Source: Hydractinia symbiolongicarpus (taxonomy: Eukaryota > Cnidaria > Hydrozoa > Anthoathecata > Hydractiniidae). From it: 64,000 nucleotides of DNA. The notes beneath the pieces are model-generated. The model worked only from the letters and a program-made list of their open reading frames with translations. It made no database searches and was not told the origin of the DNA. This document shows, piece by piece, positions 52,235-63,877 of this stretch (its first letter is position 1; every line of letters begins with the position of its first letter). The stretch lies in the NCBI RefSeq assembly GCF_029227915.1, contig NC_079879.1, forward strand, positions 11,348,001 through 11,412,000. Direction: 5' to 3'. The position numbers were made by a program, and so were the translations under genes.

Positions 52235-52347
52235 AAATGTTCCCGACCCCCAACCGAATCGAAAAATAACGAAATTGACGAATACCGTAGAGATGATACA
52301 TACCTTAAACTCAGGGACCCAGAAATAGTGTGAGTTTTTTTATCTGT
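52235..52347 (-). ncRNA. Putative spliced-leader RNA, copy 10
   Basis: Donor after 52304. Leader variant TTTCTGGGTCCC. Second-type Sm region; hairpin intact. Confidence 0.7.
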
Positions 52348-52940
52348 AACCTGTTCAACATTGCCTACAGAGGCCATAATGTGCGTGTTTTTATTGCTTA
52401 TGGTGTTGATTCATTTGCTCGTGCTGCGCATGTGCGAGAATTACTGTCATAAGAACGCTTAGCATGCCAAAATACCTCAGCACACGTTGTTAACTTTCCC
52501 GATTTAAAATTTCAAAATGTTCACAAGTTGTTTAAAACTTTATTCCTGTTTTGCCAGTTTTGAACTTTAAAGGAGAAATTCAGTGCAACGCTAAAAGAAG
52601 CAGAAATCTTTGACCATCCTTGGGACTGCTGCAGAAGCAAGGTAAAACTTGTAAGCAGTAACCTTCTCTAGGAACACGGGTATGCTTAGGAAAGACGTGC
52701 TTTTTAAGACCTGCAAAACTGCAACGGGTGCTTGTCTGGACCGAGAAAACTGAGTCTACGATGTCCGCGCAGTACCGACGCATTCATAATAATACTCAGT
52801 GCTTCCCAGTATTGACAAGGCCTTTAATCTTCTCAACAAGATCTTAACTTTCGGAGTCGAGTTCCAAATGTACGTATGGAGTGGTTCCTCGGGATTCTGC
52901 GTGACACCTCACATGGTGAAAAAAATTCATTCTTTTAGCT

Positions 52941-53053
52941 AAATGTTCCCGACCCCCAACCGAATCAAAAAATAACGAAATTGACGAATGCCGTAGAGAT
53001 GATACATACCTTAAACTCAGGGACCTAGAAATAGTGTGAGTTTTTTTATCTGT
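52941..53053 (-). ncRNA. Putative spliced-leader RNA, copy 11
   Basis: Donor after 53010. Leader as in copy 2. Same C-to-T hairpin-base change as copy 9. Long-class 5' flank. Confidence 0.7.
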
Positions 53054-54002
53054 AACCTGTTCAACATTGCGTACAGAGGCCATAATGCGCGTGTTTTTAT
53101 TGCTTATGGTGTTTATTCATTTGCTCGTGCTGCGCATGTGCGGGAATTACTGAACACCTCGATGACACAGATAAACTGGGGAAGCGCTCAGAAATTAAAA
53201 CTGGAATGACCGTGGTTACAAAATCGCTTCAGTGTAATCAAAATAAAAGTAGGACTGTTCGTATTCTATCTACTTTGAGGAGACATCTCGGGTGAAAAAA
53301 AGATGATCATCAAACAAACAATCCGTAAAGAGATACTGGAGTTACTTCTTGCTGCTCGACAATGATGACTATACAGACATTTTTAGGCAACAAATCCGTT
53401 AATTCAACAATTCTCTCAATGCACTCTTGCCTGCATAGCTTGTTAGTATTTGCTTAAGATTGCACCTTAATTATCAGGAAGCGCGAACTTAGTACGACAA
53501 AGATGACTGTACTACAAGGCTTTTACTCATAAGAACGCTCAACATACCAAGATACTTCATCAAACGTTCTTGACTTTCCCGATTTGAATTTTCAAAATGT
53601 TCTTAAATTGTTTTTAACTTTCTCCTTATTTTGCAAATTTTGAACTTTAGAGGAGAATTTCAGTGCAACGATAAAAGAAGCTGTAACCTTCTCTGAAAAC
53701 ACGGGTATGCTTAGGGAAGACGTACTTTTCAAGACCTGGCCTGTCAAACGTTTGCGCAATGCAAGTTTTCCGATGAAAAACTGCAACGGGTGCTTGTCTG
53801 GACCGAGAAAACTGAGTCTACGATGTCCGCGCAGTACCGACGCATTCATAATGATACTCAGTGCTTCCCAGTATTGACAAGGCCTTTAATCTTCTCAACA
53901 TGATCTTAACTTTCGGAGTCGAGTTCCAAATGTACGTATGGAGTGGTTCCTCGGGATTCTGCGTGACACCTCACATGGTGAAAAAAATTCATTCTTTTAG
54001 CT

Positions 54003-54115
54003 AAATGTTCCCGACCCCCAACCGAATCGAAAAATAACGAAATTGACGAATACCGTAGAGATGATACATACCTTAAACTCAGGGACCCAGAAATAGTGTG
54101 AGTTTTTTTATCTGT
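54003..54115 (-). ncRNA. Putative spliced-leader RNA, copy 12
   Basis: Donor after 54072. Leader variant TTTCTGGGTCCC. Second-type Sm region. First gene of the first 3254-bp block. Confidence 0.7.
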
Positions 54116-54708
54116 AACCTGTTCAACATTGCCTACAGAGGCCATAATGTGCGTGTTTTTATTGCTTATGGTGTTGATTCATTTGCTCGTGCTGCGCATG
54201 TGCGAGAATTACTGTCATAAGAACGCTTAGCATGCCAAAATACCTCAGCACACGTTGTTAACTTTCCCGATTTAAAATTTCAAAATGTTCACAAGTTGTT
54301 TAAAACTTTATTCCTGTTTTGCCAGTTTTGAACTTTAAAGGAGAAATTCAGTGCAACGCTAAAAGAAGCAGAAATCTTTGACCATCCTTGGGACTGCTGC
54401 AGAAGCAAGGTAAAACTTGTAAGCAGTAACCTTCTCTAGGAACACGGGTATGCTTAGGAAAGACGTGCTTTTTAAGACCTGCAAAACTGCAACGGGTGCT
54501 TGTCTGGACCGAGAAAACTGAGTCTACGATGTCCGCGCAGTACCGACGCATTCATAATAATACTCAGTGCTTTCCAGTATTGACAAGGCCTTTAATCTTC
54601 TCAACAAGATCTTAACTTTCGGAGTCGAGTTCCAAATGTACGTATGGAGTGGTTCCTCGGGATTCTGCGTGACACCTCACATGGTGAAAAAAATTCATTC
54701 TTTTAGCT

Positions 54709-54821
54709 AAATGTTCCCGACCCCCAACCGAATCGAAAAATAACGAAATTGACGAATACCGTAGAGATGATACATACCTTAAACTCAGGGACCTAGAAAT
54801 AGTGTGAGTTTTTTTATCTGT
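54709..54821 (-). ncRNA. Putative spliced-leader RNA, copy 13
   Basis: Donor after 54778. Leader as in copy 2 but with the second-type Sm region. The 5' flank carries AATGTTTAACAG where other copies have AATGTTGAACAG. Confidence 0.7.
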
Positions 54822-55451
54822 AACCTGTTAAACATTGCGTACAGAGGCCATAATGCGCGTGTTTTTATTGCTTATGGTGTTGATTCATTTGCTCGTGCTG
54901 CGCATGTGCGAGAAATACTGTCATAAGAACGCTTAGCATGCCAAAATACCTCAGCACACGTTGTTAACTTTCCCGATTTAAAATTTCAAAATGTTCACAA
55001 GTTGTTTAAAACTTTATTCCTGTTTTGCCAGTTTTGAACTTTAAAGGAGAAATTCAGTGCAACGCTAAAAGAAGCAGAAATCTTTGACCATCCTTGGGAC
55101 TGCTGCAGAAGCCAAGTAAAACTTGTAAGCAGTAACCTTCTCTAGGAACACGGGTATGCTTAGGAAAGACGTGCTTTTTAAGACCTGTCCTGTGTGAGGA
55201 ATGCCCAATCCAAGATTTCCGATGGAAAACTGCAACGGGTGTTTGTCTGGACTGAGAAAACTGAGTCTACGATGTCCGCGCAGTACCGACGCATTCATAA
55301 TGACACTCAGTGCTTCCCAGTATTGACAAGGCCTTTAATCTTCTCAACAAGATCTTAACATTCGGAGTCGAGTTCCAAATGTACGTATGGAGTGGTTCCT
55401 CGGGAATCTGCGTGACACCTCACATGGTGAAAAAAATTCATTCTTTTAGCT

Positions 55452-55564
55452 AAATGTTCCCGACCCCCAACCGAATCGAAAAATTTCGAAATTGACGAAT
55501 ACCGTAGAGATGATACATACCTTAAACTCAGGGACCTAGAAATAGTGTGAGTTTTTTTATCTGT
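55452..55564 (-). ncRNA. Putative spliced-leader RNA, copy 14
   Basis: Donor after 55521. Leader and Sm site as in copy 2. A private change (CGAATGTTAAG) about 100 nt below the hairpin is shared only with copy 18. Confidence 0.7.
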
Positions 55565-56194
55565 AACCTGTTCAACATTGCGTACAGAGGCCATAATGCG
55601 CGTGTTTTTATTGCTTATGGTGTTGATTCATTTGCTCGTGCTGCGCATGTGCGAGAAATACTGTCATAAGAACGCTTAGCATGCCAAAATACCTCAGCAC
55701 ACGTTGTTAACTTTCCCGATTTAAAATTTCAAAATGTTCACAAGTTGTTTAAAACTTTATTCCTGTTTTGCCAGTTTTGAACTTTAAAGGAGAAATTCAG
55801 TGCAACGCTAAAAGAAGCAGAAATCTTTGACCATCCTTGGGACTGCTGCAGAAGCCAAGTAAAACTTGTAAGCAGTAACCTTCTCTAGGAACACGGGTAT
55901 GCTTAGGAAAGACGTGCTTTTTAAGACCTGTCCTGTGTGAGGAATGCCCAATCCAAGATTTCCGATGGAAAACTGCAACGGGTGTTTGTCTGGACTGAGA
56001 AAACTGAGTCTACGATGTCCGCGCAGTACCGACGCATTCATAATGACACTCAGTGCTTCCCAGTATTGACAAGGCCTTTAATCTTCTCAACAAGATCTTA
56101 ACTTTCGGAGTCGAGTTCCAAATGTACGTATGGAGTGGTTCCTCGGGATTCTGCGTGACACCTCACATGGTGAAAAAAATTCATTCTTTTAGCT

Positions 56195-56307
56195 AAATGT
56201 TCCCGACCCCCAACCGAATCGAAAAATAACGAAATTGACGAATGCCGTAGAGATGATACATACCTTAAACTCAGGGACCTAGAAATAGTGTGAGTTTTTT
56301 TATCTGT
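56195..56307 (-). ncRNA. Putative spliced-leader RNA, copy 15
   Basis: Donor after 56264. Leader as in copy 2; second-type Sm region with GGCATTCGTC before it. Long-class 5' flank. Last gene of the first 3254-bp block. Confidence 0.7.
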
Positions 56308-57256
56308 AACCTGTTCAACATTGCGTACAGAGGCCATAATGCGCGTGTTTTTATTGCTTATGGTGTTTATTCATTTGCTCGTGCTGCGCATGTGCGGGAA
56401 TTACTGAACACCTCGATGACACAGATAAACTGGGGAAGCGCTCAGAAATTAAAACTGGAATGACCGTGGTTACAAAATCGCTTCAGTGTAATCAAAATAA
56501 AAGTAGGACTGTTCGTATTCTATCTACTTTGAGGAGACATCTCGGGTGAAAAAAAGATGATCATCAAACAAACAATCCGTAAAGAGATACTGGAGTTACT
56601 TCTTGCTGCTCGACAATGATGACTATACAGACATTTTTAGGCAACAAATCCGTTAATTCAACAATTCTCTCAATGCACTCTTGCCTGCATAGCTTGTTAG
56701 TATTTGCTTAAGATTGCACCTTAATTATCAGGAAGCGCGAACTTAGTACGACAAAGATGACTGTACTACAAGGCTTTTACTCATAAGAACGCTCAACATA
56801 CCAAGATACTTCATCAAACGTTCTTGACTTTCCCGATTTGAATTTTCAAAATGTTCTTAAATTGTTTTTAACTTTCTCCTTATTTTGCAAATTTTGAACT
56901 TTAGAGGAGAATTTCAGTGCAACGATAAAAGAAGCTGTAACCTTCTCTGAAAACACGGGTATGCTTAGGGAAGACGTACTTTTCAAGACCTGGCCTGTCA
57001 AACGTTTGCGCAATGCAAGTTTTCCGATGAAAAACTGCAACGGGTGCTTGTCTGGACCGAGAAAACTGAGTCTACGATGTCCGCGCAGTACCGACGCATT
57101 CATAATGATACTCAGTGCTTCCCAGTATTGACAAGGCCTTTAATCTTCTCAACATGATCTTAACTTTCGGAGTCGAGTTCCAAATGTACGTATGGAGTGG
57201 TTCCTCGGGATTCTGCGTGACACCTCACATGGTGAAAAAAATTCATTCTTTTAGCT

Positions 57257-57369
57257 AAATGTTCCCGACCCCCAACCGAATCGAAAAATAACGAAATTGA
57301 CGAATACCGTAGAGATGATACATACCTTAAACTCAGGGACCCAGAAATAGTGTGAGTTTTTTTATCTGT
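57257..57369 (-). ncRNA. Putative spliced-leader RNA, copy 16
   Basis: Donor after 57326. Leader variant TTTCTGGGTCCC. Counterpart of copy 12 in the second 3254-bp block. Confidence 0.7.
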
Positions 57370-57962
57370 AACCTGTTCAACATTGCCTACAGAGGCCATA
57401 ATGTGCGTGTTTTTATTGCTTATGGTGTTGATTCATTTGCTCGTGCTGCGCATGTGCGAGAATTACTGTCATAAGAACGCTTAGCATGCCAAAATACCTC
57501 AGCACACGTTGTTAACTTTCCCGATTTAAAATTTCAAAATGTTCACAAGTTGTTTAAAACTTTATTCCTGTTTTGCCAGTTTTGAACTTTAAAGGAGAAA
57601 TTCAGTGCAACGCTAAAAGAAGCAGAAATCTTTGACCATCCTTGGGACTGCTGCAGAAGCAAGGTAAAACTTGTAAGCAGTAACCTTCTCTAGGAACACG
57701 GGTATGCTTAGGAAAGACGTGCTTTTTAAGACCTGCAAAACTGCAACGGGTGCTTGTCTGGACCGAGAAAACTGAGTCTACGATGTCCGCGCAGTACCGA
57801 CGCATTCATAATAATACTCAGTGCTTTCCAGTATTGACAAGGCCTTTAATCTTCTCAACAAGATCTTAACTTTCGGAGTCGAGTTCCAAATGTACGTATG
57901 GAGTGGTTCCTCGGGATTCTGCGTGACACCTCACATGGTGAAAAAAATTCATTCTTTTAGCT

Positions 57963-58075
57963 AAATGTTCCCGACCCCCAACCGAATCGAAAAATAACGA
58001 AATTGACGAATACCGTAGAGATGATACATACCTTAAACTCAGGGACCTAGAAATAGTGTGAGTTTTTTTATCTGT
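57963..58075 (-). ncRNA. Putative spliced-leader RNA, copy 17
   Basis: Donor after 58032. Counterpart of copy 13, including the AATGTTTAACAG change in the 5' flank. Confidence 0.7.
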
Positions 58076-58705
58076 AACCTGTTAAACATTGCGTACAGAG
58101 GCCATAATGCGCGTGTTTTTATTGCTTATGGTGTTGATTCATTTGCTCGTGCTGCGCATGTGCGAGAAATACTGTCATAAGAACGCTTAGCATGCCAAAA
58201 TACCTCAGCACACGTTGTTAACTTTCCCGATTTAAAATTTCAAAATGTTCACAAGTTGTTTAAAACTTTATTCCTGTTTTGCCAGTTTTGAACTTTAAAG
58301 GAGAAATTCAGTGCAACGCTAAAAGAAGCAGAAATCTTTGACCATCCTTGGGACTGCTGCAGAAGCCAAGTAAAACTTGTAAGCAGTAACCTTCTCTAGG
58401 AACACGGGTATGCTTAGGAAAGACGTGCTTTTTAAGACCTGTCCTGTGTGAGGAATGCCCAATCCAAGATTTCCGATGGAAAACTGCAACGGGTGTTTGT
58501 CTGGACTGAGAAAACTGAGTCTACGATGTCCGCGCAGTACCGACGCATTCATAATGACACTCAGTGCTTCCCAGTATTGACAAGGCCTTTAATCTTCTCA
58601 ACAAGATCTTAACATTCGGAGTCGAGTTCCAAATGTACGTATGGAGTGGTTCCTCGGGAATCTGCGTGACACCTCACATGGTGAAAAAAATTCATTCTTT
58701 TAGCT

Positions 58706-58818
58706 AAATGTTCCCGACCCCCAACCGAATCGAAAAATTTCGAAATTGACGAATACCGTAGAGATGATACATACCTTAAACTCAGGGACCTAGAAATAGT
58801 GTGAGTTTTTTTATCTGT
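58706..58818 (-). ncRNA. Putative spliced-leader RNA, copy 18
   Basis: Donor after 58775. Counterpart of copy 14. Confidence 0.7.
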
Positions 58819-59448
58819 AACCTGTTCAACATTGCGTACAGAGGCCATAATGCGCGTGTTTTTATTGCTTATGGTGTTGATTCATTTGCTCGTGCTGCGC
58901 ATGTGCGAGAAATACTGTCATAAGAACGCTTAGCATGCCAAAATACCTCAGCACACGTTGTTAACTTTCCCGATTTAAAATTTCAAAATGTTCACAAGTT
59001 GTTTAAAACTTTATTCCTGTTTTGCCAGTTTTGAACTTTAAAGGAGAAATTCAGTGCAACGCTAAAAGAAGCAGAAATCTTTGACCATCCTTGGGACTGC
59101 TGCAGAAGCCAAGTAAAACTTGTAAGCAGTAACCTTCTCTAGGAACACGGGTATGCTTAGGAAAGACGTGCTTTTTAAGACCTGTCCTGTGTGAGGAATG
59201 CCCAATCCAAGATTTCCGATGGAAAACTGCAACGGGTGTTTGTCTGGACTGAGAAAACTGAGTCTACGATGTCCGCGCAGTACCGACGCATTCATAATGA
59301 CACTCAGTGCTTCCCAGTATTGACAAGGCCTTTAATCTTCTCAACAAGATCTTAACTTTCGGAGTCGAGTTCCAAATGTACGTATGGAGTGGTTCCTCGG
59401 GATTCTGCGTGACACCTCACATGGTGAAAAAAATTCATTCTTTTAGCT

Positions 59449-59561
59449 AAATGTTCCCGACCCCCAACCGAATCGAAAAATAACGAAATTGACGAATGCC
59501 GTAGAGATGATACATACCTTAAACTCAGGGACCTAGAAATAGTGTGAGTTTTTTTATCTGT
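59449..59561 (-). ncRNA. Putative spliced-leader RNA, copy 19
   Basis: Donor after 59518. Counterpart of copy 15. Long-class 5' flank. Confidence 0.7.
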
Positions 59562-60510
59562 AACCTGTTCAACATTGCGTACAGAGGCCATAATGCGCGT
59601 GTTTTTATTGCTTATGGTGTTTATTCATTTGCTCGTGCTGCGCATGTGCGGGAATTACTGAACACCTCGATGACACAGATAAACTGGGGAAGCGCTCAGA
59701 AATTAAAACTGGAATGACCGTGGTTACAAAATCGCTTCAGTGTAATCAAAATAAAAGTAGGACTGTTCGTATTCTATCTACTTTGAGGAGACATCTCGGG
59801 TGAAAAAAAGATGATCATCAAACAAACAATCCGTAAAGAGATACTGGAGTTACTTCTTGCTGCTCGACAATGATGACTATACAGACATTTTTAGGCAACA
59901 AATCCGTTAATTCAACAATTCTCTCAATGCACTCTTGCCTGCATAGCTTGTTAGTATTTGCTTAAGATTGCACCTTAATTATCAGGAAGCGCGAACTTAG
60001 TACGACAAAGATGACTGTACTACAAGGCTTTTACTCATAAGAACGCTCAACATACCAAGATACTTCATCAAACGTTCTTGACTTTCCCGATTTGAATTTT
60101 CAAAATGTTCTTAAATTGTTTTTAACTTTCTCCTTATTTTGCAAATTTTGAACTTTAGAGGAGAATTTCAGTGCAACGATAAAAGAAGCTGTAACCTTCT
60201 CTGAAAACACGGGTATGCTTAGGGAAGACGTACTTTTCAAGACCTGGCCTGTCAAACGTTTGCGCAATGCAAGTTTTCCGATGAAAAACTGCAACGGGTG
60301 CTTGTCTGGACCGAGAAAACTGAGTCTACGATGTCCGCGCAGTACCGACGCATTCATAATGATACTCAGTGCTTCCCAGTATTGACAAGGCCTTTAATCT
60401 TCTCAACATGATCTTAACTTTCGGAGTCGAGTTCCAAATGTACGTATGGAGTGGTTCCTCGGGATTCTGCGTGACACCTCACATGGTGAAAAAAATTCAA
60501 TCTTTTAGCT

Positions 60511-60623
60511 AAATGTTCCCGACCCCCAACCGAATCGAAAAATAACGAAATTGACGAATACCGTAGAGATGATACATACCTTAAACTCAGGGACCCAGAA
60601 ATAGTGTGAGTTTTTTTATCTGT
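60511..60623 (-). ncRNA. Putative spliced-leader RNA, copy 20
   Basis: Donor after 60580. Leader variant TTTCTGGGTCCC. Second-type Sm region. Resembles copies 12 and 16, with one change just below the hairpin. Confidence 0.7.
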
Positions 60624-61253
60624 AACCTGTTCAACATTGCCTACAGAGGCCATAATGTGCGTGTTTTTATTGCTTATGGTGTTGATTCATTTGCTCGTGC
60701 TGCGCATGTGCGAGAATTACTGTCATAAGAACGCTTAGCATGCCAAAATACGTCAGCACACGTTGTTAACTTTCCCGATTTAAAATTTCAAAATGTTCAC
60801 AAGTTGTTTAAAACTTTATTCCTGTTTTGCCAGTTTTGAACTTTAAAGGAGAAATTCAGTGCAACGCTAAAAGAAGCAGAAATCTTTGACCATCCTTGGG
60901 ACTGCTGCAGAAGCAAGGTAAAACTTGTAAGCAGTAACCTTCTCTAGGAACACGGGTATGCTTAGGAAAGACGTGCTTTTTAAGACCTGTCCTGTGTGAG
61001 GAATGCCCAATCCAAGATTTCCGATGGAAAACTGCAACGGGTGTTTGTCTGGACTGAGAAAACTGAGTCTACGATGTCCGCGCAGTACCGACGCATTCAT
61101 AATGACACTCAGTGCTTCCCAGTATTGACAAGGCCTTTAATCTTCTCAACAAGATCTTAACTTTCGGAGTCGAGTTCCAAATGTACGTATGGAGTGGTTC
61201 CTCGGGAATCTGCGTGACACCTCACATGGTGAAAAAAATTCATTCTTTTAGCT

Positions 61254-61366
61254 AAATGTTCCCGACCCCCAACCGAATCGAAAAATTTCGAAATTGACGA
61301 ATACCGTAGAGATGATACATACCTTACACTCAGGGACCTAGAAATAGTGTGAGTTTTTTTATCTGT
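61254..61366 (-). ncRNA. Putative spliced-leader RNA, copy 21
   Basis: Donor after 61323. Private leader variant CTGAGTGTAAG (T-to-G change seven bases before the splice donor). Otherwise like copy 2. Long-class 5' flank. Confidence 0.7.
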
Positions 61367-62315
61367 AACCTGTTCAACATTGCGTACAGAGGCCATAATG
61401 CGCGTGTTTTTATTGCTTATGGTGTTTATTCATTTGCTCGTGCTGCGCATGTGCGGGAATTACTGAACACCTCGATGACACAGATAAACTGGGGAAGCGC
61501 TCAGAAATTAAAACTGGAATGACCGTGGTTACAAAATCGCTTCAGTGTAATCAAAATAAAAGTAGGACTGTTCGTATTCTATCTACTTTGAGGAGACATC
61601 TCGGGTGAAAAAAAGATGATCATCAAACAAACAATCCGAAAAGAGATACTGGAGTTACTTCTTGCTGCTCGACAATGATGACTATACAGAGATTTTTAGG
61701 CAACAAATCCGTTAATTCAACAATTCTCTCAATGCACTCTTGCCTGCATAGCTTGTTAGTATTTGCTTAAGATTGCACCTTAATTATCAGGAAGCGCGAA
61801 CTTAGTACGACAAAGATGACTGTACTACAAGGCTTTTACTCATAAGAACGCTCAACATACCAAGATACTTCATCAAACGTTCTTGACTTTCCCGATTTGA
61901 ATTTTCAAAATGTTCTTAAATTGTTTTTAACTTTCTCCTTATTTTGCAAATTTTGAACTTTAGAGGAGAATTTCAGTGCAACGATAAAAGAAGCTGTAAC
62001 CTTCTCTGAAAACACGTGTATGCTTAGGGAAGACGTACTTTTCAAGACCTGGCCTGTCAAACGTTTGCGCAATGCAAGATTTCCGATGGAAAACTGCAAC
62101 GGGTGTTTGTCTGGACTGAGAAAACTGAGTCTACGATGTCCGCGCAGTACCGACGCATTCATAATAATACTCAGTGCTTTCCAGTATTGACAAGGCCTTT
62201 AATCTTCTCAACAAGATCTTAACTTTCGGAGTCGAGTTCCAAATGTACGTATGGAGTGGTTCCTCGGGAATCTGCGTGACACCTCACATGGTGAAAAAAA
62301 TTCATTCTTTTAGCT

Positions 62316-62428
62316 AAATGTTCCCGACCCCCAACCGAATCGAAAAATTTCGAAATTGACGAATACCGTAGAGATGATACATACCTTAAACTCAGGGACC
62401 TAGAAATTGTGTGAATTTTTTTATCTGT
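62316..62428 (-). ncRNA. Putative spliced-leader RNA, copy 22
   Basis: Donor after 62385. Leader variant AAATTCACACAATTTCTAG, close to copy 1 but with an extra T-to-A change. First-type Sm site. Confidence 0.7.
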
Positions 62429-63058
62429 AACCTGTTCAACATTGCGTACAGAGGCCATAATGCGCGTGTTTTTATTGCTTATGGTGTTGATTCATTTGCT
62501 CGTGCTGCGCATGTGCGAGAAATACTGTCATAAGAACGCTTAGCATGCCAAAATACCTCAGCACACGTTGTTAACTTTCCCGATTTAAAATTTCAAAATG
62601 TTCACAAGTTGTTTAAAACTTTATTCCTGTTTTGCCAGTTTTGAACTTTAAAGGAGAAATTCAGTGCAACGCTAAAAGAAGCAGAAATCTTTGACCATCC
62701 TTGGGACTGCTGCAGAAGCCAAGTAAAACTTGTAAGCAGTAACCTTCTCTAGGAACACGGGTATGCTTAGGAAAGACGTGCTTTTTAAGACCTGTCCTGT
62801 GTGAGGAATGCCCAATCCAAGATTTCCGATGGAAAACTGCAACGGGTGTTTGTCTGGACTGAGAAAACTGAGTCTACGATGTCCGCGCAGTACCGACGCA
62901 TTCATAATGACACTCAGTGCTTCCCAGTATTGACAAGGCCTTTAATCTTCTCAACAAGATCTTAACTTTCGGAGTCGAGTTCCAAATGTACGTATGGAGT
63001 GGTTCCTCGGGATTCTGCGTGACACCTCACATGGTGAAAAAAATTCATTCTTTTAGCT

Positions 63059-63171
63059 AAATGTTCCCGACCCCCAACCGAATCGAAAAATAACGAAATT
63101 GACGAATGCCGTAGAGATGATACATACCTTAAACTCAGGGACCTAGATATAGTGTGAGTTTTTTTATCTGT
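63059..63171 (-). ncRNA. Putative spliced-leader RNA, copy 23
   Basis: Donor after 63128. Leader variant CTATATCTAG as in copy 3. Second-type Sm region. Confidence 0.7.
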
Positions 63172-63764
63172 AACCTGTTCAACATTGCCTACAGAGGCCA
63201 TAATGTGCGTGTTTTTATTGCTTATGGTGTTGATTCATTTGCTCGTGCTGCGCATGTGCGAGAATTACTGTCATAAGAACGCTTAGCATGCCAAAATACC
63301 TCAGCACACGTTGTTAACTTTCCCGATTTCAAATTTCAAAATGTTCACAAGTTGTTTAAAACTTTATTCCTGTTTTGCCAGTTTTGAACTTTAAAGGAGA
63401 AATTCAGTGCAACGCTAAAAGAAGCAGAAATCTTTGACCATCCTTGGGACTGCTGCAGAAGCAAGGTAAAACTTGTAAGCAGTAACCTTCTCTAGGAACA
63501 CGGGTATGCTTAGGAAAGACGTGCTTTTTAAGACCTGCAAAACTGCAACGGGTGCTTGTCTGGACCGAGAAAACTGAGTCTACGATGTCCGCGCAGTACC
63601 GACGCATTCATAATGATACTCAGTGCTTCCCAGTATTGACAAGGCCTTTAATCTTCTCAACATGATCTTAACTTTCGGAGTCGAGTTCCAAATGTACGTA
63701 TGGAGTGGTTCCTCGGGATTCTGCGTGACACCTCACATGGTAAAAAAAATTCATTCTTTTAGCT

Positions 63765-63877
63765 AAATGTTCCCGACCCCCAACCGAATCGAAAAATTTC
63801 GAAATTGACGAATACCGTAGAGATGATACATACCTTAAACTCAGGGACCTAGAAATAGTGTGAGTTTTTTTATCTGT
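63765..63877 (-). ncRNA. Putative spliced-leader RNA, copy 24
   Basis: Donor after 63834. Leader and Sm site as in copy 2. The 5' flank has CATGTTACAG instead of CAGGTTACAG. Long-class 5' flank, cut by the window end. Confidence 0.7.

Larger units (their letters stand above)
53906..57159. repeat. 3254-bp higher-order repeat, copy 1
   Basis: Contains SL-like gene copies 12-15 with spacings 706, 743, 743 and 1062. Gene variants occur in the same order as in the next block, down to private changes: GTTAAACATT upstream of the second gene and AACATTCGG below the third. Confidence 0.9.
57160..60413. repeat. 3254-bp higher-order repeat, copy 2
   Basis: Same length and same order of gene and spacer variants (copies 16-19) as 53906-57159. 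This indicates a recent duplication by unequal exchange, or an assembly duplication. Confidence 0.9.
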
